Positions 32,579 to 33,044 of a stretch of DNA of 33,044 bases are shown here, piece by piece; position 1 is the stretch's first letter; each line of letters begins with the position of its first letter. A program made the translations under genes and the position numbers. Source of the stretch: a virus; IMG/VR virus record IMGVR_UViG_3300042868_004861, positions 1 to 33,044 of that record, one strand, 5' to 3'. The notes below the pieces were generated by a model. It saw nothing but the letters and a program-made list of their open reading frames with translations, had not been told where the DNA came from and did no database searches.

Positions 32579-32760
32579 TATCGTCCTTCAGTCTGTTTCT
32601 GGATTGCTTGGAATGCGGATGATGCAAGACCGGGGATGGATTGCATCGGTTTTGGTTTGAGTGGGCGTATCTTGTGAGGGGTGGAGTATCGTGACACATT
32701 CGCCACATCGGCTTTTGCAATGAGCCGTAATGCGTAAGGGGTTGGGCGTATATGTGCCAC
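32578..32760 (-). CDS. Short ORF coupled to MuF-zincin (60 aa)
   Basis: It begins with GTG at 32760, and its TAA overlaps the MuF start (TAATG), the same coupling used elsewhere in this genome. The product is basic and Pro/Ala-rich, with no Cys, membrane segment or known domain (IRPLKPKPMQSI in the middle). It may be a real small head protein or a leader peptide that couples translation of the first large late gene. No Shine-Dalgarno is seen. Confidence 0.4.
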   Translation of the reverse strand: MAHIRPTPYALRLIAKADVANVSRYSTPHKIRPLKPKPMQSIPGLASSAFQAIQKQTEGR

Positions 32761-32841
32761 GACAATGAGAATGTGGCGATTATCTGACGATCAGGCAAGC
32801 CGTTACTGCGGAACGGGTCGGTAACAGAAAAGCGTTACCGC
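32761..32841. other. Non-coding control region, late side
   Basis: There is no gene between the short ORF at 32760 and the right terminal repeat. It contains three GTTAC/GTAAC pentamers and the dyads at 32800-32816 and 32819-32840. The late promoter should lie here or in the adjoining repeat, but I cannot identify a convincing -35/-10 pair. Confidence 0.6.
32819..32840. promoter_or_regulatory. Inverted repeat CGGTAAC/GTTACCG, candidate operator
   Basis: CGGTAAC (32819-32825) and GTTACCG (32834-32840) form 7-bp arms around 8 nt. They use the same GTTAC core as the 186-200 palindrome but in the opposite order. A third short dyad, CCGTT (32800-32804) and AACGG (32812-32816), lies next to it. 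The position, upstream of the leftward late unit, fits a control element. Confidence 0.5.
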
Positions 32842-32846
32842 AAAAT

Positions 32847-32865
32847 TCCCTGATTCCATAAGGGA
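32847..32865. promoter_or_regulatory. Covarying dyad in right terminal repeat
   Basis: This is the counterpart of 6-24, with arms TCCCT and AGGGA. The pair corresponding to positions 8 and 22 is C-G here and A-T in the left copy. The third difference (32857 versus 16) falls in the centre of the dyad. Confidence 0.55.
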
Positions 32866-32905
32866 TCCAGCCCCTATAATAATAATAATAACATAATTAC
32901 ATAAA

Positions 32906-32970
<65 letters not shown>

Positions 32971-33044
32971 GTTTCAAAAAAGCGTTACTTCCGTTACTTT
33001 GACCCAATGCATTGAAAACCAATGAGTTACGCCGTAACTGGGCC

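Overview
The window looks like a nearly complete or complete genome of a tailed double-stranded DNA phage (Caudoviricetes) of about 32.84 kb. The first 205 bases recur at the right end (32842-33044), so the molecule is either circular or circularly permuted with an assembly overlap, or linear with a direct terminal repeat. It carries a portal of the Mu gp29 type, a MuF-type minor head protein, a Mu I-like protease/scaffold and both terminase subunits. I see no transposase, integrase, obvious repressor, tRNA or CRISPR array. The host cannot be named from the sequence. A D-Ala-D-Ala-type peptidase shows only that it makes peptidoglycan. Many starts read AAC-ATG with no Shine-Dalgarno sequence, which fits a host that tolerates leaderless or SD-independent initiation. 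G+C looks close to 50 percent, and GATC is strikingly common.

Layout: two divergent transcription units leave a non-coding control region (about 32761-33044 joined to 1-394) and converge on a strong hairpin at 9639-9667. The control region holds TA and TC microsatellites, a cluster of GTTAC/GTAAC pentamers and several dyads; it is the best candidate for origin and early/late promoters. The rightward unit (395-9632) is the early/replication arm: tiny leader ORFs, zinc-ribbon proteins, a RecE-like PD-(D/E)XK nuclease, a recombination-associated protein, a small HTH protein, an SF2 helicase with zinc ribbons, a second PD-(D/E)XK nuclease of foreign-looking composition, a VRR-NUC nuclease, a putative ssDNA-binding protein and a large TOPRIM/ATPase primase-helicase. 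There is no DNA polymerase, so the host enzyme must be used.

The leftward unit (32760 down to 9710) is the late arm. In order of transcription: a short ORF, MuF-zincin fusion, small ORF, ParB-like protein, TerS, TerL, portal with an extra C-terminal domain, two small head/tail-joining proteins, protease/scaffold, major capsid, a candidate decoration protein, two connectors, tail tube, a putative distal tail protein, tape measure, baseplate hub with inserted adhesin-like domains, several fibre/receptor-binding proteins, a lysis cassette (holin-like, coiled-coil membrane protein, M15 endolysin), then a small HExxH protein, a metallophosphoesterase, a small winged-helix-like protein and a Lar-like zinc protein. 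Most genes overlap by 1 or 4 bp, implying translational coupling.

The most interesting items are the MuF protein with a zincin C-terminal domain of different base composition and a 4-bp-overlapping downstream ORF; the covarying hairpin between the two terminal repeat copies; the GTTAC pentamer cluster; the chitobiase-like plus glycine-rich insertion in the hub; and the GATC enrichment with sharply GATC-poor patches.
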